Shown here one piece after another: positions 29,486 to 39,508 of a stretch of DNA of 64,000 nucleotides (positions within the stretch are counted from its first letter, which is position 1; each line of letters begins with the position of its first letter). This DNA is from Candidatus Thorarchaeota archaeon (GTDB lineage Archaea; Asgardarchaeota; Thorarchaeia; Thorarchaeales; Thorarchaeaceae). The DNA is taken from positions 1 to 64,000 of the forward strand of contig PRDH01000019.1 of the NCBI GenBank assembly GCA_003345545.1. The letters are read 5' to 3'. A program made the position numbers and the translations under genes. The notes beneath the pieces are model-generated. The model was not told where the DNA came from. It saw nothing but the letters and a program-made list of their open reading frames with translations, and did not search any database.

Positions 29486-30496
29486 ATGCTTCCGGGTAAA
29501 GTTCCACCAGATATTCTCAAGAAGATAGTGTTCTCTCACCTCGGTGTTCTGGACCCCAGTGTTCTACTCGGGCCGCGTCTTGGAGAGGATGCATCTCTCA
29601 TTCAGATTGGGGACAAGGTGATTGTCGTGTCAACTGATCCTATCACTGGGTCAGTAGAGGATATTGGATGGCTGGTGGTTCATGTCAACGCGAATGATAT
29701 CGCCACCTTTGGCGTGGCTCCGAGATGGTTGTTGGTTTCAATCATGCTACCCAGCGGCTACAAACCGCTGGAGTTAGCGAAAATAATGAAGCAAATAGAT
29801 GAAGCCTCGAGGGAGCTAGGTATTGCCGTCGTAGGCGGTCACTCAGAAGTAACAGAGCGAATAGACCAGCCCATCATCGTTGGTTTCATGATGGGTGCCA
29901 CTGAGAAGGATAATTATGTCACAGCTAGTGGTGCGCGAACTGGGGATGCAATACTCCTGACCAAGACTGTGGCCATTGAAGGTACTGCTATTCTTGCAAC
30001 TGATGGATATGCAACACTCTCTAAGAGCATCAGCGTTGACGTCATAAGAAAAGGTCGCAAACTCAGAGAGCAAATCAGTGTAGTCAAAGATGGCGTTGTC
30101 GCTTTTGCGACTGGGCATGTTCATGCAATGCACGATCCCACTGAGGGGGGTCTCGCAGGCGGAATTCATGAACTGTGTGATGCCAGCCATGTTGGTTTCG
30201 AGATTAGAAGCGATGACATTCCCATCGGCAGTCCGACAAAACGAATCTGCGAAACTCTCGAGATCAATCCCCTTGAGTTGATAAGTAGTGGTTCCATGAT
30301 TGTGAGCTGTGCTGCTGAGAATGCGAATGAAGTAATACGTGCGCTTGAATCGGAAGGAATAGCAGCGACACGCATAGGAACAATAGTGAGCGACCCAGAT
30401 CATCGCAAGATTCTGATTAGTGGTTCATTAGTTGATATGCCTCGACCCAAGAGCGATGCGCTATGGACGGCGCTCAAGAAAGTTACTCCTTCATGA
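29486..30496 (+). CDS. AIR synthase-related protein (HypE/ThiL-like fold)
   Basis: GPRLGEDASLIQIGDKVIVVSTDPI, VNANDIATFGVAPRW, VGGHSEVT, MHDPTEGGLAGGIHEL. Confidence 0.88.
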   Translation: MLPGKVPPDILKKIVFSHLGVLDPSVLLGPRLGEDASLIQIGDKVIVVSTDPITGSVEDIGWLVVHVNANDIATFGVAPRWLLVSIMLPSGYKPLELAKIMKQIDEASRELGIAVVGGHSEVTERIDQPIIVGFMMGATEKDNYVTASGARTGDAILLTKTVAIEGTAILATDGYATLSKSISVDVIRKGRKLREQISVVKDGVVAFATGHVHAMHDPTEGGLAGGIHELCDASHVGFEIRSDDIPIGSPTKRICETLEINPLELISSGSMIVSCAAENANEVIRALESEGIAATRIGTIVSDPDHRKILISGSLVDMPRPKSDALWTALKKVTPS

Positions 30497-31262
30497 ATCT
30501 CTTTAATCGGTCAATCTCCTCATCATGGATGAACTCAATTTTCACCGGCGAAAGTGCGATATTGTTGTTGACCGAAACTTCGTAGGCATCAGTTCCTCTA
30601 GGCGCCTCCTGTTCAATGCCTAGATACCAATAGTACGGCCGGCCATTTGGATCAAGCCTGCGTTCCACCTCGTTATGCATCCGAACCTTTGTCGGTTTTG
30701 TGATTACTACCTTGCTCTTTTCTGACAATTCGCCGGGAAAGTTCAGATTCAGAAGATCAACACCTTGGGGCATTCCTCTGTCCAATACTCTCATCACAAG
30801 GTCTCGCGTGATTTCGCAGATCTTGCTGCAGTCCTGCGTTGTCCCTGTTGAGTCAAACCACTCTTCGGGTATTGCTTGGCGTGATACTGCAATGGCTGGT
30901 ATTCCGCGCAGTGCAGCCTCGAAGGCGGCTCCCACCGTTCCACTTGTTAGCATACTCTGATACCCGACATTCGCGCCTGTGTTTATTCCTGATACAAGCA
31001 GACCTATGTCTTTGTAGAATGACGCTGCAAGTATGATGGAGTCTGCGGGCATTCCATCGTGAGTCACAAAACTGTATCCATTTATGGTATGCTGCTCGGT
31101 GATTCGAATCGGCCTTGTCAATGTGAGGGCCTTTCCAGAAGCACTCTTCTGGACATCCGGAACCATGACAAAGAGTTCGACCTCTCTACTCAGTACTTCA
31201 GCGAGTTTTAGTAGTCCCTCACTGCGGGGTCCATCATCGTTAGTCAGACACACTCTCGGCAA
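30483..31262 (-). CDS. surE: 5'-nucleotidase SurE
   Basis: MPRVCLTNDDGPRSEGL, LLVSGINTGANVGYQSMLTSGTVGAAFEAALRGIPAIAVS. Confidence 0.95.
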   Translation of the reverse strand: MPRVCLTNDDGPRSEGLLKLAEVLSREVELFVMVPDVQKSASGKALTLTRPIRITEQHTINGYSFVTHDGMPADSIILAASFYKDIGLLVSGINTGANVGYQSMLTSGTVGAAFEAALRGIPAIAVSRQAIPEEWFDSTGTTQDCSKICEITRDLVMRVLDRGMPQGVDLLNLNFPGELSEKSKVVITKPTKVRMHNEVERRLDPNGRPYYWYLGIEQEAPRGTDAYEVSVNNNIALSPVKIEFIHDEEIDRLKRFMKE

Positions 31263-31387
31263 TCAGCATTACTCCAGTTTTGGAATCAACTGATTGTACT
31301 ATGACTTCTTGATAAGAATAATGATATGAAAAAGAGAGGGCTGTGAGAGCACAACTGCTCTCACTCCCGGCATCAGAGTGCTTCCCT

Positions 31388-31558
31388 CTACAAGTCGTAG
31401 GGCTTGAGCGTCTTACGCTTGTTTTCATTTGTTCTGACAGCGGCGGCACCAAGGATCTCACCGATTTTCTTATCGAGAGCCCCGTAGAAATCACCGCTCA
31501 CTTGAAGGTTCTTTTTCTTAGCAAAGTCTTGAATTGCTTTCTTAACGACAAAACTCAT
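31388..31558 (-). CDS. Short single histone-fold protein (archaeal histone / DUF1931-like)
   Basis: 56 aa from internal ATG: MSFVVKKAIQDFAKKKNLQVSGDFYGALDKKIGEILGAAAVRTNENKRKTLKPYDL; the upstream part of the 125-aa ORF looks non-coding. Confidence 0.75.
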   Translation of the reverse strand: MSFVVKKAIQDFAKKKNLQVSGDFYGALDKKIGEILGAAAVRTNENKRKTLKPYDL

Positions 31559-31905
31559 CTTCTGTGTTACCTCCGTAGAGTGCCCTAGATGGCCCCTAAG
31601 TCGTATATAAGGCTTTACAGAAAAGTCACTTCTTGGGCGCCTTTTGCCTGTTTTGATGGATTTGCGCATTTTCAGCAATTGGGTCGATGAATATACAGCG
31701 AGATGCTTCAGCATCACTCGCTCGGCCCCTAGGACAATGATAGCATCCCACTGATTCCTCCGCAATAATCTCTTTTGAAGACCGTTGAAATACAGTGGTT
31801 CGAGTTTCGCTTCTAAGAGAGCCTGATAATGGGTTTCTCAAAACATCTAAAAGACACAGTCGTCAAATCAACTCTAGAGCATTAATGTCAAGGTGAGATC
31901 GAAGC

Positions 31906-32688
31906 ATGAGGTATGCGCATGGAATCATCTTTGGTGCGATTATTCCGGGCATCATTTTCTTGGGAGCCGCCGTTATCAAAATCGCTGGCATCGGTGCTGA
32001 CGCACTCACTGTGGATGCTCTCTGGGATACCTATGTAGTGTGGTTCCTCATAAGCATCATTTTTCCGATTAGTCTCCTCCTTATGATACGCTTCGCAAGA
32101 AGAGATCTCTTCAGGGAGGTCCTGATCTTTATGGCCGGAGGCTTCTTCTTCTTCTCCCCTCTCTGGCTGTTTTTTGCTACAGAGATTTCAGGTGACTCTT
32201 GGACGGATCTATTGCTGAAAGGAGTCACTCGCGGACTGATAGGCCCCGGGCCGGGCACCACGATTATCGGGATTGATATTAGCAATGTGTTTCTAGTGCC
32301 CTTTCTGATTCTGTCGATGATTCTTGGAGTGGTCTTTCTTAATCCCTCCTTCGTTGCAAAGCACACTGGTCCTATGGAACTGCCAGAGCTTACTGCATTG
32401 AAAGAAACAGCCCTGGGATCGGAGGAGGACTCGTTTGAAGCCGAGATGCCAGATGTAACTCCCCCAACGACGACTGTCGACAGTGTAGCAGCCCTCAGAG
32501 ATGTCTTGATTGAGTTGGGCACGACGGATCCCGTGATCAATCTCATTCTCAACTCGGGGATTGGAACCATTACTGACCTTGTTGCTACAGGCCCGGACCA
32601 ACTCTCGAATATCTCTGGACTTGACAGACACGCAGCTGAGAACCTTCTGATCTCGGTGCAGAAGCGACTCTGGTTCAGTGATATTTAG
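31906..32688 (+). CDS. Multi-TM protein with C-terminal helix-hairpin-helix-like domain
   Basis: 260 aa; ~5 TM then GIGTITDLVATGPDQLSNISGLDRHAAENLLISVQKRLWF. Confidence 0.75.
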   Translation: MRYAHGIIFGAIIPGIIFLGAAVIKIAGIGADALTVDALWDTYVVWFLISIIFPISLLLMIRFARRDLFREVLIFMAGGFFFFSPLWLFFATEISGDSWTDLLLKGVTRGLIGPGPGTTIIGIDISNVFLVPFLILSMILGVVFLNPSFVAKHTGPMELPELTALKETALGSEEDSFEAEMPDVTPPTTTVDSVAALRDVLIELGTTDPVINLILNSGIGTITDLVATGPDQLSNISGLDRHAAENLLISVQKRLWFSDI

Positions 32689-33437
32689 TTACGCGATGGT
32701 TCCAGAGATACTAGCGCATCAAGCGCAATTATTACAAGGTCATCGATGGGCGGTTTTCCCACAATCTTCGCTTCCTTGGCTACATTCTCGCCGATTACAA
32801 CACAAGCACAGCCTACTCTGACTCCCCGAAGATGACCAATCACGAACAGGGCTGCTGACTCCATTTCTGTCGCCAAGACTCCGGCCTTTCTCAATGTAGA
32901 CCATCTCTGACGCATCTTATCATCTTCCGCGACATAAGATGGATGCTCGCTATAGAACGCGTCCTTGCTGTGTCCGATACCGACATGGTATCTCACATGT
33001 CTCTTCTCGGCTGCACGGTCGAGCGCTCTCACTACTTCTGGATGAGCAATTGCAGGGAATTCGATCGGTGCATATTGACGCGAGGTTCCGTCATCCCGGA
33101 CAGAGCCACTGAAGATGACTATGTCTCCTGTCGTGACTTTATTGCTGATTGCTCCGGAGGTACCAACTCGAATGAAGGTCTTGCAGCCGACTTTGACTAG
33201 CTCCTCAAGAGCTATGGCCGCAGAAGGACAGCCTATGCCCGTTGAGCAGACTCCAATAGGAATGCCTTTCCACGTTCCACTAAAACTCCAGTATTCACGT
33301 CGCTTGGCAATCTGAGATGGAGTATCAAGGAATTCTTCGGCTATCTTCTTTGCACGATCAGGGTCTCCAGGTAGCAAGACTAGTTCTGGAATCTCTCCTC
33401 GGGCAATCCCAATGTGATATTCCTTCTCAGATTCCAT
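32685..33437 (-). CDS. Nucleoside phosphorylase (uridine phosphorylase-like)
   Basis: LVLLPGDPDRAKKIAE, VGTSGAI, LATEMESAALFVIG; internal ATG at 33437 fits the family start better than 33521. Confidence 0.92.
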   Translation of the reverse strand: MESEKEYHIGIARGEIPELVLLPGDPDRAKKIAEEFLDTPSQIAKRREYWSFSGTWKGIPIGVCSTGIGCPSAAIALEELVKVGCKTFIRVGTSGAISNKVTTGDIVIFSGSVRDDGTSRQYAPIEFPAIAHPEVVRALDRAAEKRHVRYHVGIGHSKDAFYSEHPSYVAEDDKMRQRWSTLRKAGVLATEMESAALFVIGHLRGVRVGCACVVIGENVAKEAKIVGKPPIDDLVIIALDALVSLEPSRN

Positions 33438-33554
33438 GACAAGACCACAAGCGAGGGATACTGAGCGTGAGAAAAGGATTTCGTAATATACCCCAAGTAC
33501 ATTGCACTCGAAAAGGGCCACTTCCGCGATTCCCGACGATATTGATGGGAATCA

Positions 33555-34541
33555 TCAGATTGAATGCACAAGTGTATCCACGATGTTATAGCAGAGGTTT
33601 GGATGCTCCTTGGAGAAGGCCTCTGTGAATACGGTGTTAGATGTTACGATTTTTCCGTTGCACATCTCAATCAGCCTCTCAAGGAGTTCCTCTCCCCTCT
33701 CCATGAGGGGAAGCACATGGGCGACTGCCAAGACCACCTCCTTTGCGCCCTGGTCAAGTAGGCGGTCTCTGGCCTTCAGAAGTGTGCTGCCGCTTTTTGT
33801 GAGATCATCTATGACAACGACGTTCAGACCCTTGACATCAAGGTCTCCATGCAATTCGACTCTGAAGGAGTTCGTTCTACTCTTTCCAAAACCCTCGATT
33901 TTGTATCGCTCTTGTGCTCCTTCATCAGGCGCGACAACGATGCATTTTCCAAGTTTGAACTCCTTCTCTGCAAACTTGACAAGGTCCGGTACTACGTCGA
34001 TTATTCTGTAGAGCCCCTTCTCCTTGAGACTCCGGACCCAATCCAGACTGTCTGGTGCATGAGGGCTCACGACATGAACCTTGTTGCATGCCTTTGCAAT
34101 CGTTTCGATGGCCCATCTCGCCGAGGAGATCTCGCCTGTTTCAAAGCACTTGTCCTGCAGTGCAAAGGGCTGGAAAGTGAGCACGACTTCGACTGTTTTC
34201 GGGGGTTCAACTGGTGTACAGAGATACTGCTTGTGGCCGCTCTTCTCCACTTCGAGAGGCCTTGAGAACATCTCCAGCAATAGAAGAACTTCAACAACGC
34301 GGTCTGATGTACTGTATTGCTCATTTTCAGCTGGACCTGAGCCGGTACAGCTCTGAATCACGATGACTCTCCTCCCGGAGAGCTGAGTGATTTTCCCTAT
34401 CTTGACATAGATGTCCGCATTCGGAAACATACGTTTGTTGTCGTAATTGAGGTCCGACGTATAGACTCGGTATCCCAGCTCTTCAAATCGGTTTCGAAGG
34501 TGCTCAGCTCCACTGGCTAGGACGACATCATAGTCTTTCAT
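33555..34541 (-). CDS. prs: Ribose-phosphate pyrophosphokinase (archaeal PRPP synthetase); start at internal MKDYDVV
   Basis: VIQSCTGSGPAENEQY..LLLLEMF, DKCFETGEISSARW, VVAPDEGAQER, VVIDDLTKSGSTLLKA. Confidence 0.88.
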   Translation of the reverse strand: MKDYDVVLASGAEHLRNRFEELGYRVYTSDLNYDNKRMFPNADIYVKIGKITQLSGRRVIVIQSCTGSGPAENEQYSTSDRVVEVLLLLEMFSRPLEVEKSGHKQYLCTPVEPPKTVEVVLTFQPFALQDKCFETGEISSARWAIETIAKACNKVHVVSPHAPDSLDWVRSLKEKGLYRIIDVVPDLVKFAEKEFKLGKCIVVAPDEGAQERYKIEGFGKSRTNSFRVELHGDLDVKGLNVVVIDDLTKSGSTLLKARDRLLDQGAKEVVLAVAHVLPLMERGEELLERLIEMCNGKIVTSNTVFTEAFSKEHPNLCYNIVDTLVHSI

Positions 34542-34720
34542 ACTGTCGACCACCGAATGTGGCCGAAGTTCACGCCCTAAAGAGGTTTGCCCCTTAGAGG
34601 GAAACAAGTGATTGGGCAGCCTGTATCCAGTTCGTCCGAATCTGTTCCGTGTACGATGAAGGAATAACCTAAAATGATGGTCTTGCAGAGTTATTCTGCC
34701 ACTACAGGTCTGTGCTTTGA

Positions 34721-35425
34721 TTGAGTCTGACTGCGAGAGAACTCCTACAGAGGCTTGCAGATGACACGGGTCTCCCTTATGATACCGTAGCAAAACGTGT
34801 CAATCGCAGGATGGAGAAAGGCAAGGGTTTCCTTGAGGCTGTCACAGAGATTGCAGAAGAGAACAGACTTGATCCTGGGAAGTACAGCATTGATCCTGTG
34901 AAGATAGTCGCCGAGGTTGAGAAGATACTTCGTGAGGATTATACTCAGACTCTGATGATATCCGCTGTTCTTGGGCAAATGGTTGAAGCCCGAGGAAAGA
35001 AGCGTTTTCCTCCTCCTGCATTCTTCGCCTTCATTGAGATGCTCTCGACGGTAGTCGATGCCCCACATGACACACGCTCCGAGACGTCAACAGAGATTGA
35101 AGAACAAGCAACTCGCATAATCGAACTGATGACAACTCTCGTATCTTTACTCTGTGAGTGGTCTGAACAGGGGATAATTGGAATCTCTGATGATTGCCCT
35201 GAGGCGCTTCGAGAGATTGCCCGTGCAGTCTTCAGAAAGACAAAACTTCTCCAGGGTGGGCTATGGACATGCATCTCGTGTGGCAATATCGTTGAGGCAA
35301 AAGAAACCCACGCTCTCATGTGTCTAGAATGCGATAAGAAAATATCCTCGGCCCATAGCATCGAAGCGCGGTTTGGAAGACTGGGTGAGAGAGACCGCAA
35401 CGGGTATGGATTCACATCTGAATAG
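34721..35425 (+). CDS. Hypothetical protein with C-terminal zinc-ribbon-like motif
   Basis: 234 aa; CISCGNIVEAKETHALMCLECDKK. Confidence 0.7.
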   Translation: MSLTARELLQRLADDTGLPYDTVAKRVNRRMEKGKGFLEAVTEIAEENRLDPGKYSIDPVKIVAEVEKILREDYTQTLMISAVLGQMVEARGKKRFPPPAFFAFIEMLSTVVDAPHDTRSETSTEIEEQATRIIELMTTLVSLLCEWSEQGIIGISDDCPEALREIARAVFRKTKLLQGGLWTCISCGNIVEAKETHALMCLECDKKISSAHSIEARFGRLGERDRNGYGFTSE

Positions 35426-35435
35426 CGTTTCTGTA

Positions 35436-36077
35436 CTAGAGAGATAGATTCAGATTGAGTCCTCTCTGAAGAAGTTCGAGAGCAACGTCAATCTCAGATT
35501 GGAAAACAGATACGTCATCTACTTGGAGTACTAGCTCTTGGTCACTCGACTCTTCCAAGAACAGAATGACTGGATCAAGACCAGCCACAGGACCTGCGCT
35601 AATCAGTGGTGCCGTGATTCCGTCATAGAAATCAGCTCGCCCGAGAGGAACATCCATTCTCTTCAACAACCGGTCCCCCTTGGAAGAGAGCACCTGTCCG
35701 CATGTAGGTCCATCATGAGTCATCACGGACACGACAAACCGTGTGGGAACATTGCCTCTAAGATAGAAGAGCATGTCCGTCATCCAATCGTATTCCTTGA
35801 AAACAACATCTCCAAAAACAATCATCAAGTCATCGGCTACCATTCCATGGACTGGTACGACCGGGGCTTTGACATCCACGGGGTATCGATTCCAGGGCGA
35901 GAACGCTGGGGAATTGAAAATTAACAAGGTATCAAAGCCATTCTTTTCGTACAGCTGCCTGCACAATGCTTGCCCCATCGGATTGAGACCCAAGATGACC
36001 GAGTACGTTTCAGTTATCTTCTGCTTCTTGTACACCTCAAGGACTGGTGAAATCCATTCCTGTTCGAATATTGGCAT
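35436..36077 (-). CDS. Hypothetical protein, possibly PAC2 (proteasome assembly chaperone)-like
   Basis: 213 aa; SVILGLNPMGQAL..., YDGITAPLISAGPVAGLDPVILFLE weakly reminiscent of PAC2. Confidence 0.45.
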   Translation of the reverse strand: MPIFEQEWISPVLEVYKKQKITETYSVILGLNPMGQALCRQLYEKNGFDTLLIFNSPAFSPWNRYPVDVKAPVVPVHGMVADDLMIVFGDVVFKEYDWMTDMLFYLRGNVPTRFVVSVMTHDGPTCGQVLSSKGDRLLKRMDVPLGRADFYDGITAPLISAGPVAGLDPVILFLEESSDQELVLQVDDVSVFQSEIDVALELLQRGLNLNLSL

Positions 36078-36246
36078 AGCAGTTGCTCCGATCTCCTGAA
36101 TAGTGAGCTCTTTAATGACTGTTCGTGTTACGAACTCATTACAGTCATAGCATCGCTATTGGTTCATTAGAGGATTATCAATCGATTCATTTATACGGGC
36201 ACCTCGTTTGAGGCGTTCTCGTCTAACATTACCGGTGAGTGCGAGT

Positions 36247-37593
36247 ATGAACAAATACATAGAGACTGTCTACAACAAGCTTGTCGAAAAAGACCCCGAT
36301 CAAAAGGTCTTTCATCAGGCTGCATTGGAAGTACTCGAATCCTTGGAGCCTGCTATCAAGAAGTATCCCAAGTACCAAGAATTCTCGATTCTTGAGAGGA
36401 TTACTGAACCAGAACGTTCTGTTCAGTTCCGCGTGCCTTGGAAGGATGACAAAGGCAAGATTCAGGTGAACCGAGGGTATAGAATACAATTCAACTCGGC
36501 GATTGGACCTTACAAGGGTGGTCTTCGACTTCATCCTACTGTCAATCTGGGAGTTCTCAAGTTCCTAGGATTTGAGCAGGTATTCAAGAATAGCCTGACA
36601 ACGCTGCCAATGGGTGGTGCCAAGGGAGGTTCCGATTTTGACCCAAAGGGTAAGTCGGATGCTGAAGTAGAGAGATTCTGCGAGAGTTTCATGTTCGAGC
36701 TCTACAGGCATATTGGTCAATTCATCGATATCCCTGCTGGAGACATCGGTGTTGGTGGACGCGAAATTGGCTATTTCTATGGAGCCTACAGAAAAATCAC
36801 TAACAATCATGGTACAGGCGTACTGACGGGCAAAGGCGGCGGATGGGGTGGCTCGCTGATTCGGCCTGAAGCTACAGGTTACGGTGTCGTCTATTTTGTC
36901 GAAGAGATGCTCAAGACCAAGAAACATGATATAAAGGGAAAAACAGTATGTATCTCTGGCTCCGGCAATGTAGCTCAATATGCAGCCGAGAAGTGTATCC
37001 AGCTTGGTGCCAAGGTCGTCACATTAAGTGACTCAAATGGATGGATCCATGATCCTACCGGCATTACAAAGGAAAAGCTTGCTTGGGTCATGGACCTTAA
37101 GAACAATCGCAGGGGGAGGATTGAGGAATACGGTGAGCAATTCAAAGTAGACTACTCAACGCAGGGTAGTCCCTGGAGTGTCAAGTGTGATATTGCCCTC
37201 CCATGTGCAACCCAAAACGAGGTCGATGGAAAAGAAGCAAAGACGCTTGTTGATAATGGCACAACTGCTGTTTGTGAGGGTGCAAACATGCCCACGGTGC
37301 CGGAGGGGGTCGAGATATTCATTGAGAACAAGATTCTTTATGGCCCCGGCAAAGCCGCGAATGCGGGAGGAGTTTCTGTGTCTGGCCTTGAAATGGCACA
37401 GAATAGTCAGCGCATCTTTTGGAATCGTGAAGAGGTGGATGCTAAGCTGCAAGAGATCATGAAGAGTATTCACGCTAACGCATACAAGACCTCAGAGCTC
37501 TTTGGGGCAAAGGGCAATTATGTCATTGGTGCAAACATTGCCGGATTCCTGAAAGTGGCTGATGCGATGATCGATCAAGGTCAATACGCTTGA
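36247..37593 (+). CDS. gdhA: Glutamate dehydrogenase (bacterial/small-hexameric NADP type)
   Basis: QFNSAIGPYKGGLRLHPTVNLGVLKFLGFEQVFKNSLTTLPMGGAKGGSDFDPKGKSD, GSGNVAQYAAEK; ATG at 36247. Confidence 0.97.
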   Translation: MNKYIETVYNKLVEKDPDQKVFHQAALEVLESLEPAIKKYPKYQEFSILERITEPERSVQFRVPWKDDKGKIQVNRGYRIQFNSAIGPYKGGLRLHPTVNLGVLKFLGFEQVFKNSLTTLPMGGAKGGSDFDPKGKSDAEVERFCESFMFELYRHIGQFIDIPAGDIGVGGREIGYFYGAYRKITNNHGTGVLTGKGGGWGGSLIRPEATGYGVVYFVEEMLKTKKHDIKGKTVCISGSGNVAQYAAEKCIQLGAKVVTLSDSNGWIHDPTGITKEKLAWVMDLKNNRRGRIEEYGEQFKVDYSTQGSPWSVKCDIALPCATQNEVDGKEAKTLVDNGTTAVCEGANMPTVPEGVEIFIENKILYGPGKAANAGGVSVSGLEMAQNSQRIFWNREEVDAKLQEIMKSIHANAYKTSELFGAKGNYVIGANIAGFLKVADAMIDQGQYA

Positions 37594-37661
37594 GCAATCA
37601 ATCCACGCAGGACTTCCTCAGAGTCCTGCACTTTCCTTTTTCTTGTTTCAGGCTCAGAGAA

Positions 37662-38309
37662 TCAACTTCGTATGATTTCGAGTAGCTCCGCCAATCTACG
37701 TTTTATGTCAGATTCCACAGTGCGCAACTCCGCTAGCTGCCGAATCTGGTCAATCCTTCTCTTTCTGTATTCTGCTTCTGAGACCTTTCCACTTCTTCTC
37801 TCACGTTCTATTCTATCAGATTCTGCATTTATCTCGTTTCTTCTGGCTTCGGTCAACTCAAAACCTTGTTTCAGGCTCATCCATTCAATCATCGCATGGC
37901 TCCTTTCTTCTTCCATTCTCTCCCGGCGCTGTCTTTCAATCTCCATCTGTTTGAGTTGGTTGTTTGCTGCTCTGATCTCCTTTTGAATCTCGTAGAGTCG
38001 AGCTTCAACTTCTCTCTTCACCTGAATCATCTGAGTAGACATCGCCCACTTCTCGCGGTACTGCACGATGTGTTCTGATTCCGTAATTCTCCCGGCCTTG
38101 AGTTTCATGTCCAATTCGTTCAGTTCCCTCTGAACATCGCTGAGTTGTTGCTGCAGCTCGTCGTAGGACTTCTTGAGGGAAACCCATTCGACACTGTACT
38201 GGCTCAAAACCTCTCTCGGATCCATGAAAACAGAATCTTCAGGTGACGCGCCTTCACGATGGCTCATGCTGGAACTGACTCCATTCCTTCGTTGGAGTTT
38301 CAAGAACAA
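37662..38309 (-). CDS. Coiled-coil protein
   Basis: 215 aa, long heptad-rich Glu/Arg/Lys stretches. Confidence 0.65.
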   Translation of the reverse strand: MFLKLQRRNGVSSSMSHREGASPEDSVFMDPREVLSQYSVEWVSLKKSYDELQQQLSDVQRELNELDMKLKAGRITESEHIVQYREKWAMSTQMIQVKREVEARLYEIQKEIRAANNQLKQMEIERQRRERMEEERSHAMIEWMSLKQGFELTEARRNEINAESDRIERERRSGKVSEAEYRKRRIDQIRQLAELRTVESDIKRRLAELLEIIRS

Positions 38310-38418
38310 GTAGTCACTTAAGGCATTTCCTTGAGCCTCCTTCTACGAGTTTTTTCCCGATAATTGGAGGAGCGTTAACCCGTCATCTTAAGAGGCGGCG
38401 CTGTCCATCGAATTTGCT

Positions 38419-39498
38419 GTGAGCGGAATGGAGATTGAGATGGATCTTGCCCCTTCCGAGGAGATGAAAGAAAAACCATCTGACGTTCTGAAAGTGCCCT
38501 TTGGAACCGTGTTTACGGACCATATGTTTTCCATGCGATTCTCAGCGAAGAAGTGGCATGATGCTCGAATCCATCGCTATGCTCCACTGTCACTTAGTCC
38601 AGCAGCACTCTGTCTGCACTATGGGCAGGGCATTTTTGAAGGCATGAAAGCACACAGACGTGGGCAACGCATACTTCTGTTTCGTCCAGAGAAGAACTTC
38701 TCGCGACTGAATCAGTCTGCGATTCGAATGGTGATGCCAGAGGTGAATATTGATTTCGCCCTCGAAGTACTGAAAGAGCTGCTACGCGTTGAACGTTCTT
38801 GGATACCTGAAGTCTCAGGAAGCTCTCTCTATATTCGCCCAACAATGATAGGCACTCAGGAGAAGCTTGGTGTGAAACCCTCTGATGAGTACCTCTTCTA
38901 TATCATATTGAGCCCGGTCGGGCCGTACTTCAAAGAAGGATTCAGTCCGGTCCACATCTATCTGAGCACTGACTATGTACGTGCTGCTCGTGGTGGAACT
39001 GGTGCCGCCAAGACTATGGCCAACTATGCTGCTAGTCTGCTAGCCGGAACAAAAGCCGCAGAGCTAGGTTATTCTCAGGTCCTATGGCTGGATGCACTGG
39101 AGCGGAAGTATCTCGAGGAAGTAGGCACGATGAACATCTTCGTCAAATTCGATGACGAACTCGTTACCCCTCCTCTGACGGGCTCGATTCTTGCAGGAAT
39201 AACCCGTGATTCCGTTCTAACTCTCACAAAGGATATGGGGCTGAAAGTCAGTGAGCGCCAGATCTCTATTGGCGAGGTGATTGATGGAATCAATTCAGGA
39301 AAAGTGACTGAGATGTTTGGCTGTGGCACGGCAGCAATCATTGCTCCGGTCGGATCTCTCTGGTATAAGGGCAGACCGTACACAATAGCTGATGGCAAGA
39401 TTGGCAGATTGACTCGCCACCTCTTTGATGAGCTGACTGGTATTCAGTCCGGGGAACTAGAGGATCCCTATGGCTGGGTTGTGGAAGTAGAGCATTAG
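38419..39498 (+). CDS. ilvE: Branched-chain amino acid aminotransferase
   Basis: ALCLHYGQGIFEGMKAHR, YIRPTMIGTQEKLGVKPS, GGTGAAKTMANYAAS, YLEEVGTMNIF, GITRDSVLTL. Confidence 0.96.
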   Translation: MSGMEIEMDLAPSEEMKEKPSDVLKVPFGTVFTDHMFSMRFSAKKWHDARIHRYAPLSLSPAALCLHYGQGIFEGMKAHRRGQRILLFRPEKNFSRLNQSAIRMVMPEVNIDFALEVLKELLRVERSWIPEVSGSSLYIRPTMIGTQEKLGVKPSDEYLFYIILSPVGPYFKEGFSPVHIYLSTDYVRAARGGTGAAKTMANYAASLLAGTKAAELGYSQVLWLDALERKYLEEVGTMNIFVKFDDELVTPPLTGSILAGITRDSVLTLTKDMGLKVSERQISIGEVIDGINSGKVTEMFGCGTAAIIAPVGSLWYKGRPYTIADGKIGRLTRHLFDELTGIQSGELEDPYGWVVEVEH

Positions 39499-39508
39499 CT
39501 ATCTGCAT

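Noticed and set aside
31559-31765. N-terminal part of the 125-aa ORF upstream of the histone fold
   Set aside because: No similarity to histone N-termini; a clean internal ATG at 31558 gives the whole conserved domain.
32031-32570. 179-aa minus-strand ORF and other antisense ORFs (28138..28677, 49878..50501, 51958..52656, 29843..30403)
   Set aside because: Lie antisense to strongly supported genes; Ser/Arg-rich composition typical of shadow ORFs.
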